Part shown: positions 11,601 through 23,500 of the stretch, piece after piece
How the letters are laid out: every line of letters starts with the position of its first letter
How positions within the stretch are numbered: the first letter of the stretch is position 1
NCBI RefSeq assembly: GCF_902459465.1
Contig: NC_047081.1
Coordinates: 10,197,883 to 10,261,882, forward strand
From: Asterias rubens
Taxonomy: Eukaryota; Echinodermata; Asteroidea; Forcipulatida; Asteriidae
Reading direction: 5' to 3'
Length of the DNA stretch: 64,000 nt
The notes under the pieces: model-generated
Told to the model about the DNA's origin: nothing
The model's input: the letters and a program-made list of their open reading frames with translations, nothing else
Database searches by the model: none
Made by a program: the position numbers and the translations under genes

Positions 11601-11685
11601 GCTTTTTCGTTCCATCCGAAAAGTACCATTGCACGCTGGCACGCTGCCAGCGTGCAATGGTACTTTTCGGATGGAACGAAAAAGC
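11601..11685. repeat. Perfect 40-bp inverted repeat with a 5-nt loop
   Basis: The arms 11601-11640 and 11646-11685 are exact reverse complements (outer end GCTTTTTCGTTCCATCCGAA, inner end GCACGCTGGC) around ACGCT. Part of the arm, AAAAGTACCATTGCACGCTG, also occurs directly upstream at 11567-11587, so the structure sits in a locally duplicated region. Confidence 0.9.
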
Positions 11686-11861
11686 TGAGTAAAAACATCA
11701 TTGCGTGCGCGTGTCTTTGGTAACGCAGCAGGTGTTACTGCAAGAAGGCATAGTAAAATTACTAGCATTCGGCTTCTACAGTTGAAATTGTTTGTTTTGA
11801 AAGTTGTTTCTTTCAATCAAAATGACAAAGTTCTACTTGGATGTTATATAAAACAAATAAT

Positions 11862-12012
11862 GAATGTTTTTCATTCGTGCAATGGTGCGAATATGTTCAT
11901 TCGTTGAAAGCTGGAATGTTCCATTCAACTCGGCTCCGCCTCGTTGAATAGAACATTCCATCTTTCAACTCATGAACATATTCGCACCATTGCACTCATA
12001 AACATTCATTAT
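11862..12012. repeat. Inverted-repeat MITE with GTGCAATGGT in both arms
   Basis: The left arm (TGAATGTTTTTCATTCGTGC, then AATGGTGCGAATATGTTCAT) pairs with the right arm (CATGAACATATTCGCACCATTGCAC...AACATTCA). An inner second arm TGGAATGTTC / GAACATTCCA surrounds a short GC-rich loop. It shares GTGCAATGGT with the hairpin at 11.60 kb. Confidence 0.8.
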
Positions 12013-13040
12013 GTGTATAATAATGCATTGTAATGATCGGATTTAAAGTGAGTTACCGTGTTCAGAATAACAAAAATATTGTTAGTGGGCATGACTTCAA
12101 TTTGCAACAAAAAGAAACTGCATGCGTTTGGGTAGGAAGTTTATGAGTTTTCGCTTTACAGTTTGGGTTTTTGTGGGTTTGATTTTTTCTTTTTTTTTTG
12201 GGGGGGGGGGGGGGAATTTGAGAAAATAATGCATGCACACTCTAAGAACTCGAGATTCACAATTATGGATTCCGTGTTGCCTGGGTCAGAACTGTTCGAT
12301 AGTTTAATCCTATATATCGTAAATGTTTTAATATACAATAAAATTAACCTGTGAAAATTTAATTTCAAAATGTGGTCGAGTTTTTTTTTTTTTAGATACT
12401 GCCGAAATTCCGGATTTTTAATTATGTCCACGCAGGAAGAATAATCCATGAATACACAATTTCACTTTTAGAAGCGTTACCGCAGCAACGCTTCCTGTAT
12501 TTACATTTTGGGGATATAAAGTGATATATTTTTACCATAACCGTAGTATTTCGAATTTGTGAAAATGTTTCTCAAAAATTAATTATATTATCCAAAGCTA
12601 CTGAACTCCTTACCACAAGAGTCATTACCAAACCTAATTACCAACACCAATTTGTGTTTAGTTTTAAGCCGCACTTCCTCACTCATGTTTCATAAATGAT
12701 TCAACTTCAGACAAAACAGGCAATGTTTTTTACTTCGTATAATATATATACATGTTTTATTTCACAGGAGATGGGAAATAACAATAAAGATAAAATTTAC
12801 TTAACTGGTTTCTGAAATGGATCAGGTTCTATCTCTTTATGTTTTACTAGACTGTACAAGTTTCTCGTGTGTTCAAACTACATGAACCGAGTTCATTGTG
12901 ATTCTGTTTCTTTATTTTATTTTGATGAAGCTTTTGGGTGTAAACATTAAATCATTTTGTAAAGAAGGTAAACATCTAGTCATGAAATAAAGTTAACATA
13001 ATTTTTACAAATATACAAAGAAAGCTTAAAATAAGACTTT
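12013..13040. other. AT-rich intergenic region, no gene recognised
   Basis: Contains a T-run/G-run (about 12188-12213) followed by a degraded repeat (GAACTGTTCGATAGTTTAATCC, similar to ACCGTTCGACTGTTTCAATCC at 19.67 kb). Nothing else can be supported. Confidence 0.45.
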
Positions 13041-13425
13041 AAGACACTGGACACTATTGGTAATTGTCAAAGACCAGTCTTCTTACTTGGTATATCTCAA
13101 CATATACACAAAATAACAAACCTGTGAATATTTGAGCTCAATTGATCGTCGAAGTTGCGAGATGATGATGATTAAAAAAACATTCTTGTCACGCGAAGTT
13201 GTATGCTTTCAGATGCTTGATTTCGAGACCTCAAATTCTAAATCTGAGGTCTCAAAATCAATTTCGTGGAAAATTGCTTCTTACTCGAAAACTACGTCAC
13301 TTCAGAGAGAGCCGTTTCTCACAATGTTTTATACCATCAACCTCTCCCCATTACTCGTTACCAAGTAAGGTTTTTATGCTAATAATTATTTTGAGTAACT
13401 ACCAAAAGTGTCCAGTGCCTTTAAC
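13041..13425 (+). repeat. Family A MITE, near full-length copy
   Basis: Starts AGACACTGGACACTATTGG and ends AGTGTCCAGTGCCTTTAA. The internal palindrome TTTCGAGACCTCAAAT / ATCTGAGGTCTCAAAA is well preserved. Confidence 0.88.
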
Positions 13426-13522
13426 CTCTGTTTCCGTTTATTTTGTAAAAAGGAAAGTAAAAAAAATAAACAATGCCCGAATTTAGGTTCATATAAAATA
13501 CACTCATAAATTCAGGTGTAAT

Positions 13523-13650
13523 GCGGGACCTTTGGGATGCTGGGCGGCAGCAGGTAAATTGGTTGTTCTCGGTATTGTGGACATGCTCAGAATTACGTAA
13601 TCGATGGAAATTTATCCGAGCTGCTGCCACCTAGCGTTCCAAAGTCTCCA
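13523..13650. repeat. Family F inverted-repeat MITE (GGCAGCAG...CTGCTGCC)
   Basis: The termini GGGACCTTTGG and CCAAAGTCTCC are inverted. The inner arms are GGCGGCAGCAGGTAAAT and ATTTATCCGAGCTGCTGCC. The same element recurs at 28.92-29.06 kb. Confidence 0.75.
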
Positions 13651-14231
13651 ATTGGCAAAATGGGGTTTCTAAAAATAAGTATCCTCGCTACAAGTTTAAC
13701 TTAGTTGTAGTGTTAGTTTTATAAATAATTTGTGTTATAGGAACATTGAAATTTTATTTATAACAAAATTGCTGTGAAGTTTGTTTTCAAGACTTATGTA
13801 TACATGTAAATAGTATTTCATAAGAAGATTTGATTTTATACAACAATGTATAGTCTTCGTTCAAGTTGATCTCTCTTTTTCCGTCTAGACCTTCTTGATA
13901 CATGCACAATCTATTGATGATGCATTCTTATGGATTGGCACGATCAGAAGACTACATTTTCTTCATTTAATGAAGTTTTCATAAATATTCTAAAGATTGA
14001 GTTGTGTTTTTTGGAATACACAATTCAAATTTGGGGGCATACACGTAAAACGTGATAACTTTTTACATTACCACATTACTTCGAAGTGAAACATTTCTCA
14101 AAATGCATCACACTATCGACAGCTGCTGTTGACTTTTAACATAACAAAATAAATTACGTTAAATAGAATCTGGTTACCGGCCCAAAACGTCATTATTGTT
14201 ACAGTGTAGTGACTGGTGCCAAACTAATTTG
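13651..14231. other. Intergenic, downstream of the IKK poly(A) signal
   Basis: AT-rich sequence with no recognised gene or repeat. Confidence 0.4.
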
Positions 14232-14237
14232 TTTATT
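14232..14237 (-). terminator. Candidate poly(A) signal of the IKK gene
   Basis: TTTATT on the + strand reads AATAAA on the minus strand, about 290 nt after the inferred IKK stop codon at 14524. It would give a short 3'UTR of about 300 nt. Confidence 0.45.
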
Positions 14238-14276
14238 AGCAAAGAAATTTGCTTAGCAGTTTTGTTACTGACAGCA

Positions 14277-14455
14277 GGCAGGCCTGATACTTCACAGAGG
14301 CAACAGAGGCGATTGCCTCCGTTGCCCCTTGTCATTGCCTTGGTGCCCTTGAAATGCTCCAGTAGAAATTTACAATTTCCTCGCAGGGTGCCCTTTGCCA
14401 AAGAGAAAATGCCTTGGTGCCCTTGCCCTTTCAAAAACGAAGCATACAGCCCTCA
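14277..14455. repeat. Family E repeat (GCCTTGGTGCCCTTGAAATG) within the predicted IKK 3'UTR
   Basis: Shared core: AGGCCTGATACTTCACAGAG, GCCTTGGTGCCCTTGAAATG, and CAATTTCCTC..AGGGTGCCCTTT. Other copies are at 36.71, 39.95, 47.01 and 56.31 kb. Here it fills much of the span between the IKK stop and the poly(A) signal. Confidence 0.75.
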
Positions 14456-14523
14456 GCAGGGCTTGCCAAGTGACCAGTTGGCCTCCAGTGACTGGTTCGA
14501 TTGAGAGGTCGTGAGGCGGCTCT

Positions 14524-17500
14524 TCAACTGGTGTTTGCAACTATAAAAAAAAAATAAAAAAATATTATAAGATCTCACACAAAAACAACATGAAAAAGGA
14601 TATCAACAGCAGAAAACTTAAGGTTGCCTAAGAACATGTAAATATCTGTCATAACAAATTTGGAAAGAGTGGAGAGAATAAAAAATATCACCCAAAAAGT
14701 AAACAAAATAATACAGATATTAAAGGAAGGGTTTTTGAAAACATAATTCTCAATTTTAGACAAAACTTTTAAAATCAATGGGGAATTTCAGACAAAGTAA
14801 TTTCACAAAATCCTTAACACCATTACTATCAATGTATACAAGTAAGCATAAGGATAGAACTACTAAAAAATTAAACAAGGTTTTTGGATAGGTATTACAC
14901 AATTGTGTTTATCTTCTTTTTTATGTATTTTTTTTTTTTTTTTATGTATTCATTTATTTGTTTTTTTTTAAAGGGGGTTATTACCAAAGTAGGACCCTAC
15001 CTTCAAATGCACACAAAAGAAAACATTTTTTTTTCAACACACTTACCATGTTCTGTTTTCAGAAATTTCCATTTATCAGACTCTGCCTCCTCCAAGAGTT
15101 CCCCGTGATCCATTTTGACGGTTTCAAAGAAATCTTCAAACCTGAAGTTGTTGAAGATGATCACAAGCGATGTATCAATATAATACTACAATTTCAATGG
15201 TTTGTTTAGCATAGTACAATAGTATAAAGTAAATATCCCACTTCTGCCCCCAATCTACTTCTGATCATTAAACACAGGTTGCTTCCTTTCATGGAAATGA
15301 AAGTATAACAGACCTCTAGGTCATGTTTAACTCGAATGTACTGAATGTGTTGTCATTTTTGCTTTATGAGAGTTCGCCTAACATCACGAGACCAGACGGC
15401 AACTTCAAGGCGAGGGCTAAACTTCTTTTTTTTTTTTTTTTTTTAAGGGTTTTTTGAGGGTTTTTAGTCCATTATTTAGTTTTTATTTTTATATTGTGGT
15501 CCCTAGTCTGGTTCTGCTTGTGTTTTAATGTTTACTTTTGTGTGATTTTTAAATGTTTCAGTGCAATTACCTTTTTATATTGTATAATTATATTTTTATC
15601 GTTGGCAGGGGTCTGGTTTTACACATCTTTTGATGACAGTTTTCTACTTTTGTTTTAACCTTAACAGCCCCTGTACAACTTGTAACTATTGTGTATGTCT
15701 AAAGATTTAAAATAAAAAATAAAAATAAGTTAAAACTGTGTACTATTAAAACTACCTCACTGCTGCAACTAACCTGCTCCTTGTCATCAAGCTCTGGTCC
15801 ACCACTTCACGGGATTCTTGCAAGGGTCTTTGCTCTGTCGGAGACAAGCTCTGTAGTGCTCCTACAGGACGTGTGAAGCTATTTGAGCCTAAACTTGTGC
15901 TGGTCGAGGACTGACGGCTGAATGAGGATGAAGTTTCACCAGGTTGGGCAGCGTTTGCTCTGCTTAGCTGTGTGAACAGATCCAGTAATTCAATCAGATA
16001 TCAGATTTTTATTTATTTGTCTATTTAGTGCTGTTTTCCTGTTTTGTTCTGTAATCTTGTAACAGGCACATCCGCCACAAGCCTCGGCTTTTAGGATGAT
16101 GCCTCCATGTGATGTGAATGTGGAAATTGATTGATTGAAAGACAATGGACATTTTTGGTAATTGTCAAAGACCAGTCTTATCACTTGGTGTATCTCAACA
16201 AATGCACAAAATAACAAAACTGTGAAAATTTGAGCTCAACTGGTCGTCGAAATTGCGAGATAATAATGAAAGAAAATACACACTTGTCACACGTTGTGTG
16301 CTTTCAGATGCTTGATGTCAAAATCTAAATTTGAGGTCTTGAAATCAAATTTATGGAAAACTACTTCTTTCTCGAAAACTACATTACTTCAGAGGGAGCT
16401 TTTGTTTTATACTATCAACAGCTCTCCATTGCTCATTTCCAAGTAAATTGTTATGCTAAAACTTATTTTGAGTAACTACCAATAGTATCCACTGCCTTTA
16501 GAGCTAGAGTAATAGATTGGGTTTTTTTTACCAGCAAAAAGGCTGATTTATGGACAATTTATTTTAGAAAGAAACAATGAAAGTCACTTTCTCAAATTTC
16601 AACTAAACACAGTGTCTGCTTGCTGAGTGGTTAGGCCCCAAAAAAATGCTCGAAACGCTGAGACCAATTTAAGAACTCACTCAGTGGTACTGCAGTTAAT
16701 ATCGATCCTATAAGCTAAAGTAGTAGTTCTAGCCGATTTTCTATACCTTTCGCCCAGGTAGTAGTTATAAAGCAGGACAGTCCTTTTCAGAACTGAGAAG
16801 TCTCCTGAAAAATCTACTCCGCGGTAGTAGAATATATCACAAGACAGTTCTCTCATGAACAAACTCTACCTGGCAAGTAGATACTTACATGGTGTTATCG
16901 CAAACCAAATATATATTGGCAAACATAAACCGTGCAAACCCATTTATAATAATAATAATAATAATTGCGGCTTCTTATAAAGCGCACATGTCCGTCACCC
17001 AGTGAGGCTCCTGCCAGATGTGGGACTACGTTTGAATTATGAGACCTAATTCTGATAGCACCATAAAATGCTTTACAAGATGCTGTGGCGCAATTTGCTG
17101 CCGATCGGACCAGGAACACCGGGGCGAACCCCTTCTCTTTTCGATAAGTGCACTGGGTTCTTTTACATGCGTTACATAACACATGAAAGAAAAATAATAC
17201 ATGAAAGAAAAATAATATCTGCATGCTCACCTGACCCATGACATGTTTGAGCAGAATCCATATATCCGTCTGTCGCTGATGCTGACACGACATCATCCTC
17301 TCCTCTAACTTTCTTATCCTGGTGATGCAGGACAGAATCTTAGGGGTGACTTGGTCTACCTCCATCTTGCAAGTCACCAAGTTTCTGAAAAAGTAGTTTG
17401 GATTTGAAATCATTGGTAAAGAACTGTTTTCTTAAAGATGATGATGCTACTTGTTAGCATAAAAAATTGCTTGGTAACAAGAAATGGAGGGTTGTTGATA

Positions 17501-20500
17501 GTATAAAACATTCTGAGAAATGGCTCCCTCAGAATTATATTTTCTGAAATCAAGCATCTGAAAGCACACAACTTTGTGTGACAAGGTTGTTTTTATCTCC
17601 ATTATTATCTCTCAACTTCGACGACCAATTGAGTTCAAATTTTCACAGGTTTATTTTGGGCATATATTGAGATACTTATAGTGAGAAGACAATTACCAAA
17701 GGTGTCCAGTGTCTTTAAGGCTGCTCCTTGACAAGCCCTACTTCTTCAAGACATGCCTCCACATTATTAATAAATCATTGTATCTTCCAATTGCAAATGT
17801 TAACATGGAAATAAATATTACTTCGAATTTGAATTAAAATATTATTTCAAAACTTACTGTAAGTGACTGTAGAGTTCCTTGGTCTGTTTGTTGCGGAGGG
17901 TAATACTATTGATGATTAGATGTTGCATATCGGTGCAATCTTGAAGAGGCGGAGTTGCTGGATTGTCTGCGATGCAACACATTCAAATAAATTTTTGATA
18001 AGGGCATGGTGAGGGTACAAAATTTGTCTGAATCCGTGCTCCATATTTCAGGAGGTGCAGTGAAATACTGGAAATTCCACCTTTTGGTTACCCCAAAACT
18101 CGAGAAAAAAATTTACATTTATCAGAGTTTTGTCTTTAATTAATTTATTTTTTAACCAGAGGTGTAAAATAAGTTTAGGCTCTTACTTCTACTCTTTTGT
18201 AGCTCTTGATAAAGCTTATGTGATGACGATTCTCTGCAAGAAAAAAACAAGAAAACAAGATCCCATTATTTGGTTTCACTTTTCATGCCAAGAGGTCAAG
18301 GGGCAATTTGAGGACTTCTTGAAACATTTTTTGTAGAGCGTGCAACGATTTTATTTTGAGTTGAACAAACAAAAGTTTTATAAAGCTTGACCTGAGTCTC
18401 CTCGTACTAATGTTGGCGATCTCCCTAAGGTTAAAAAAAGTTGCATCTCCTTAAGGTGACCCCTCTGTTGTTACTAAGTTGAGGGGCAGACTGACAGACA
18501 ATGAGAACACTTACACTTCAGTCAGGCCATCAACCTGTCGCTGTCTGGATAACGGACTCCTCTGCAATTCTGTTAACCTCGTCTGCGTACGAATCACTGT
18601 CCGATTCAAGACGTACACCTGTTGTAGCTTCAGAATAAGAAAAAAAATTATAATATATTTTTTTAACACACAATTTTAAAAAAAATGGCCTGGCTCGACA
18701 AACACCTCATTTTGCTTGATTGGAGAGTCAATTGGAAGATTAAGAATCCAACTTACTGCTGTGAACTCGTCATCCAGCTCCTTCTCAGCAGCTTTCCAGT
18801 TTCGGAACATCTTTTCTGATGCTGCAATAAAAACAGCAAGACATTTTAGTTTAACTTCAAAACGCAAACATCAAGTACCTCATTTCTGCAATGTCTGCTG
18901 GACAATATTTCTCATCTGATTCAGGTCTTCCGTGGAGGTAAGCTGGCTCCTCTTTGCAGAAGTAGCTGAGCACATCAACTTCATGCTTACCAGATAAAGG
19001 TTACCTGATTACCAGCCAAAATATCACGTAAAATATACCGGTTTTGACTGGTATCTTGCTCATTTTCCCTAAGCAGACAAACTTTAAGCATAACTTTCTG
19101 CGTAAGTAACTTTAGAAAAATTTGCCCCAGACTCAATTCCATAGATAAATTTCGTTTAAATTTGAGAAAATATTAGCAAGATACCAGTCACAAATAGTCC
19201 ATGTGAAATAATGTTTTGGCTGGTAATCTTTTTCTGGTAAACATATTTTGTTGTGCTTTTAGCTGCTTTTTATAATTTTGGGTCTGAGTTGTTATGAGGC
19301 AAAACAGCAAAAATCTGAGCCCCCGTTAATTCATCAAAACTCTCACTAGATTGACATTTTGTTTTGGTTCAGCTACAGCCAAAGTCAATAGAAAAGGAAA
19401 CTGGGTTTCGGACTCACTGATGCCTTTAGAAGCCTGTACTGCATAGGAGGTCACATCGTACTCCAGACTAAAACGAAACATCTCCAGCTTCGCTTCTAGT
19501 TTCTGCATGTGACTCATCATCTGCTTATGAACGTCAGTCAGGTGAACGTTAAGTCTCATAAGGCACAACCTAGGGTGGGAGGGGCAGGGAGAAGGTTATC
19601 ACTAAGACTGTGAGGGGGATGCAAAAAGATATTTTTTAAAGGCAAAGTCTACCTTTGGTTTTTAGAACCGTTCGACTGTTTCAATCCTACACTTTTTTTT
19701 AAATATGAATAAACCAGATTAATAATAATAATATAAACATAAATACATGCAAAAAAAATAACCTGTGAAACTTTTGATTAAAAACATTTTGGTCACTTTT
19801 TTGGAGCGGTTTTGTCCAAGCAGGATAAATAATCCGTAATTGGAATATACAGTCTGAGAAATGTTTGATGCAGAACAGTTCTCAGTTTTTGAAAATCTCT
19901 AAAACCACATTCCTTAAAAGGGAATAGTCTCCAAAAATATGAAGCATTATCAGTGTTGTCCAAAAATGATGGCTTTTGGCGATTTCCCCTATTTTTGTTT
20001 CGGGGATTTTTCTATTAAAACAATTCCCCTATTTTTTTGCCACCTCCAATTTTCTATGGCACTAAAGGAGTCAGTCTAAGGAGTCGATATATCACACAAA
20101 AATGTGATTATTTAAAAAAAATTGATTCAATGGATTAGCCAAAAATTGGTCAGATCGCACAACAGACCAACTACAATCCCGGCAAAATCGCTTAGGCCAC
20201 CCCCTGTCTACTTCCCCCGTCCCTCCGGTCAATGTTGACTGGAATGCAGAAGAAGACCAGGCAACAGTCGGAACCAACATTGAGAGGGGCAGGTTGGCCC
20301 AAAGTGATATGGCCGGGATTGTAGAATCAAACAAATTTCCAGGGCTTGGAGCATGAACCCGTGATTGCGTGATCGCGAGGGTATAACATTTTGTGTATTG
20401 TGTAAATCAAAAACTCACATAGCTGCCCTCGCTCCTTCCAACAGTCTTGAGGCTTCTTTAGCCTGCTGGCTGCAGAAGAACACAGCATGGGCAAAAGCTC

Positions 20501-23500
20501 TCTTCCTATCAGTGTAGGCTAGCATGATCTTGGGCTCTTGAACTGCACAGAATAAAAACAACGTTCTGTATCATTCACTTGTTTTAATAACTCATTAATA
20601 TTTGTTGATCTTTTGATTGCTATAGACGGTGTAACCTCTGACATCACATGTTTGCAAAAGAACCGTAGAGGAATTCCTTTAAGCATAAAATAATTGTATT
20701 GACCCAATTCACCTGACGTCATCATCAGAATAATCTTGGATGCACAATACTGGTGGGCAATGTCACTGTGTGATATTCAGTAAAGTGCCCATTTAAGCCG
20801 ACGCAGCGTTCATACGCAAACCTATTGTCCATCAACACGCTGAGCGTGGACAGTCGTTGCGTGAAACGTGCATGCAAGGGGTCAGTACAGCTCAAAGGAA
20901 GAAAACACATTATCTTAAATGGCGATTGCACTGTTTGTTTTTTATCAACTTGGGATATGAAGAAAAGGAGACACATCTCAGAACTTGTAATGGGTGCATG
21001 TTTGTACAGCTATACCACTTGTACTACAGACTGCCACACCACCCAGGTTAGCATTTGATGCATTGGGTTTCTTATGTTTGTACAGCTCTAAGCAACAAGC
21101 CTTAAACATAAATCAACGTGTTCACTGTTTTGCAAGTGTCATCTTGTAATCAGAGCTTGTTGGAGGTGGTGTGATCAAATTTCTAGAAATTCAACAAAAT
21201 AAAAAATTTTTTTATCGACACTCACTGATCATGTTAACGAGATCCGGTTTGGGTTTGGCTGGAACCGACTCCGGCAGCAAACCCTTGTGAAAGAGAAACA
21301 TCAGGAATCCAGGATGATTCTGTGGGGGAAAAAAAAATTTAAAAAGTGCTCTAAAATCAAACAGAGCACAGACTTTGTACACTAACAATGTCAAGTAATA
21401 AACCATAATAGAAACTTACTAGGTATTAATTTAAAGACACTTTCGGGATCAGGGCCCAATTTCATAGAGCTGCTAAGCATAAAAATTTACTTAGCATGAA
21501 ATGTTTGCCTTGATAAAAACAGGATTACCTCCAAAATTTTCACGTGATTTTTAAGATAAGCAAACAACAGAGCTGAATACCAGACAAACAAGCAATATGC
21601 AACAAATGAAAATTTGGTTGGTAATCCTGTTTTTTCCAAGGAAGAAATTTCTTGCTAAGCAAATTTGTGTGCTTGGCAGCTCTATAAAATTGGGCCCTGG
21701 TTCGCTCAGCAGTCTCTTTTGCAGCGTTTCACCTCTGTGGACCCCGCTTCGAGTCCCACCTCAGACCGGATTGCCTATAGATAAATATTACTTGGGTGTG
21801 ATGCCCCGATTGTAAAGCAATTTCAGATTGTATGGCTTTTGACTGGCACCCCCGAACAAAGATAATGACAAAATAGGTAGGTCGCAGTCATAGGGCTAGA
21901 TAAAGAAAAAAACGTATGATGTTCACAGATAACCCTTGATTTATCAATGAAACTTCAACCCAACATCAACAACATCATTTGTCTGTCGTCATTTCACATC
22001 AGGAATATTGGTAAGATATGCAAGTTCTTTAATGTCATTAATGCATTTGTTACTTCTCGTCTTGACAATGACAATGCTCTTCTCTACAGTCTTCCTAACA
22101 ACCGCAATATCCGTTGTCAACACCACCAAAATACTACAGCCCGTATCGTGACACTGTCAGACTGTCTAGAAAATATCACCCCCATTCTGAAACATCTTCA
22201 CTGGCTCCTTATCTTTCACTGATTTATCTTCAAGGCAGATGCACATTGTCCACAAAGCACTTGTGTTTGGTTTTACTGCGCCTTGAACACCAAGCATATT
22301 ATGCGCATTACAAGTTTGTATTATTATTTTGAATATTACCTCGCCCTTGGTGTAATGGATGGCCGGTTTTTCGGGGTCGATGACCTGCCCAGTGGGCAGT
22401 AGTATATCCTGCTCCCTGATAGGAATGTTGGTATCTTTTTCCAGCAGTACTTGTACTGCAGACACCATGACTGTATCTTGGATGCAATAACTGTATAGCG
22501 TGTCGTTGGTCATGCACAGCACATTGATAATCTAAAAGTAAGAAAAGTGCACATATTGAATTGTTAAATTTTTTATTTATTCGTTAAGGCTTTAAAAACA
22601 ATTTTAAAAAAACACACAAACAAAAACTAGAAATGTCTACAAAATTATTAGGAAAACAATTAGAGATATATAAAAAAAAAAAAAAAGCAAACAGAAGCCT
22701 AGGGATTGCCCAAAAGCGAACCAAATCACTATCCAAAGGAGCAATCCCTTTAGGTATATAAATAAGACCAAAAGTGTCCAGTGCCTTTAAGTAAAGTGGT
22801 ATACCTCATTCATCTGAGGTACTTTCTTCATTTATCTGAGGTACTTGTATCTCCTACTCTGAGGTTTACGTACCCTCCATACAATCCACATGCCATAAAT
22901 GCCATAAATCCCCAGCCATGACACTTGTGTCCTTAAGCAAGACACTTAGCCATTGCTTTGTCCTTCGGATGGGACGTAAAGCCGTTGGTCCCATGTGTTG
23001 TGCAACGCATGTAAAAGAAACCAGTGCACTTATCAAAAAGAGAAGGGGTTCGCCCCGGTGTTCCTGGCTGTGGCTGCTTAATGCGCCGTAGCACCTTGTA
23101 AACCCTTATTAGGTGCTACATAATTGGGTCTCAGAATCCATCACTGCAATAACCTATCTTTCTGAAAGTTTGTATATACTCAGCGCCTTGAGTACCTTGT
23201 TTGGTAGATATGTGCGCTATATAATACTTTGATATTATTATTATAACTCATTCATTTGAATTACCTGCATTTCAAGGACCTTGTCCAAGAAAGTGAAGCA
23301 TCTCGGGCGTCCTGTTCCCTGCTCTAGACCTCCCCCTCGATTCTCAGGATCAAACTTCAACATGACCCTCAACAGCACCTCAAAAGTATCTTGGTATCTC
23401 CTATGAGCGAAAATTTTCAGAAGCAGATGAAACTGTCAAACTTTAAATGCAGAGCATGCGCATACGCAGACACAGTTACCAGGGATTTTTTTCCCCAAAC

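Noticed and set aside
16895-17413. 172-codon minus-strand open frame treated as a separate gene
   Set aside because: Its first part is the real IKK exon 17231-17384 in frame; the rest runs through the intron into a SINE.
18676-18867. Open frame around 18.7-18.9 kb as an independent small gene
   Set aside because: It contains IKK exon 18757-18821 with intron read-through on both sides.
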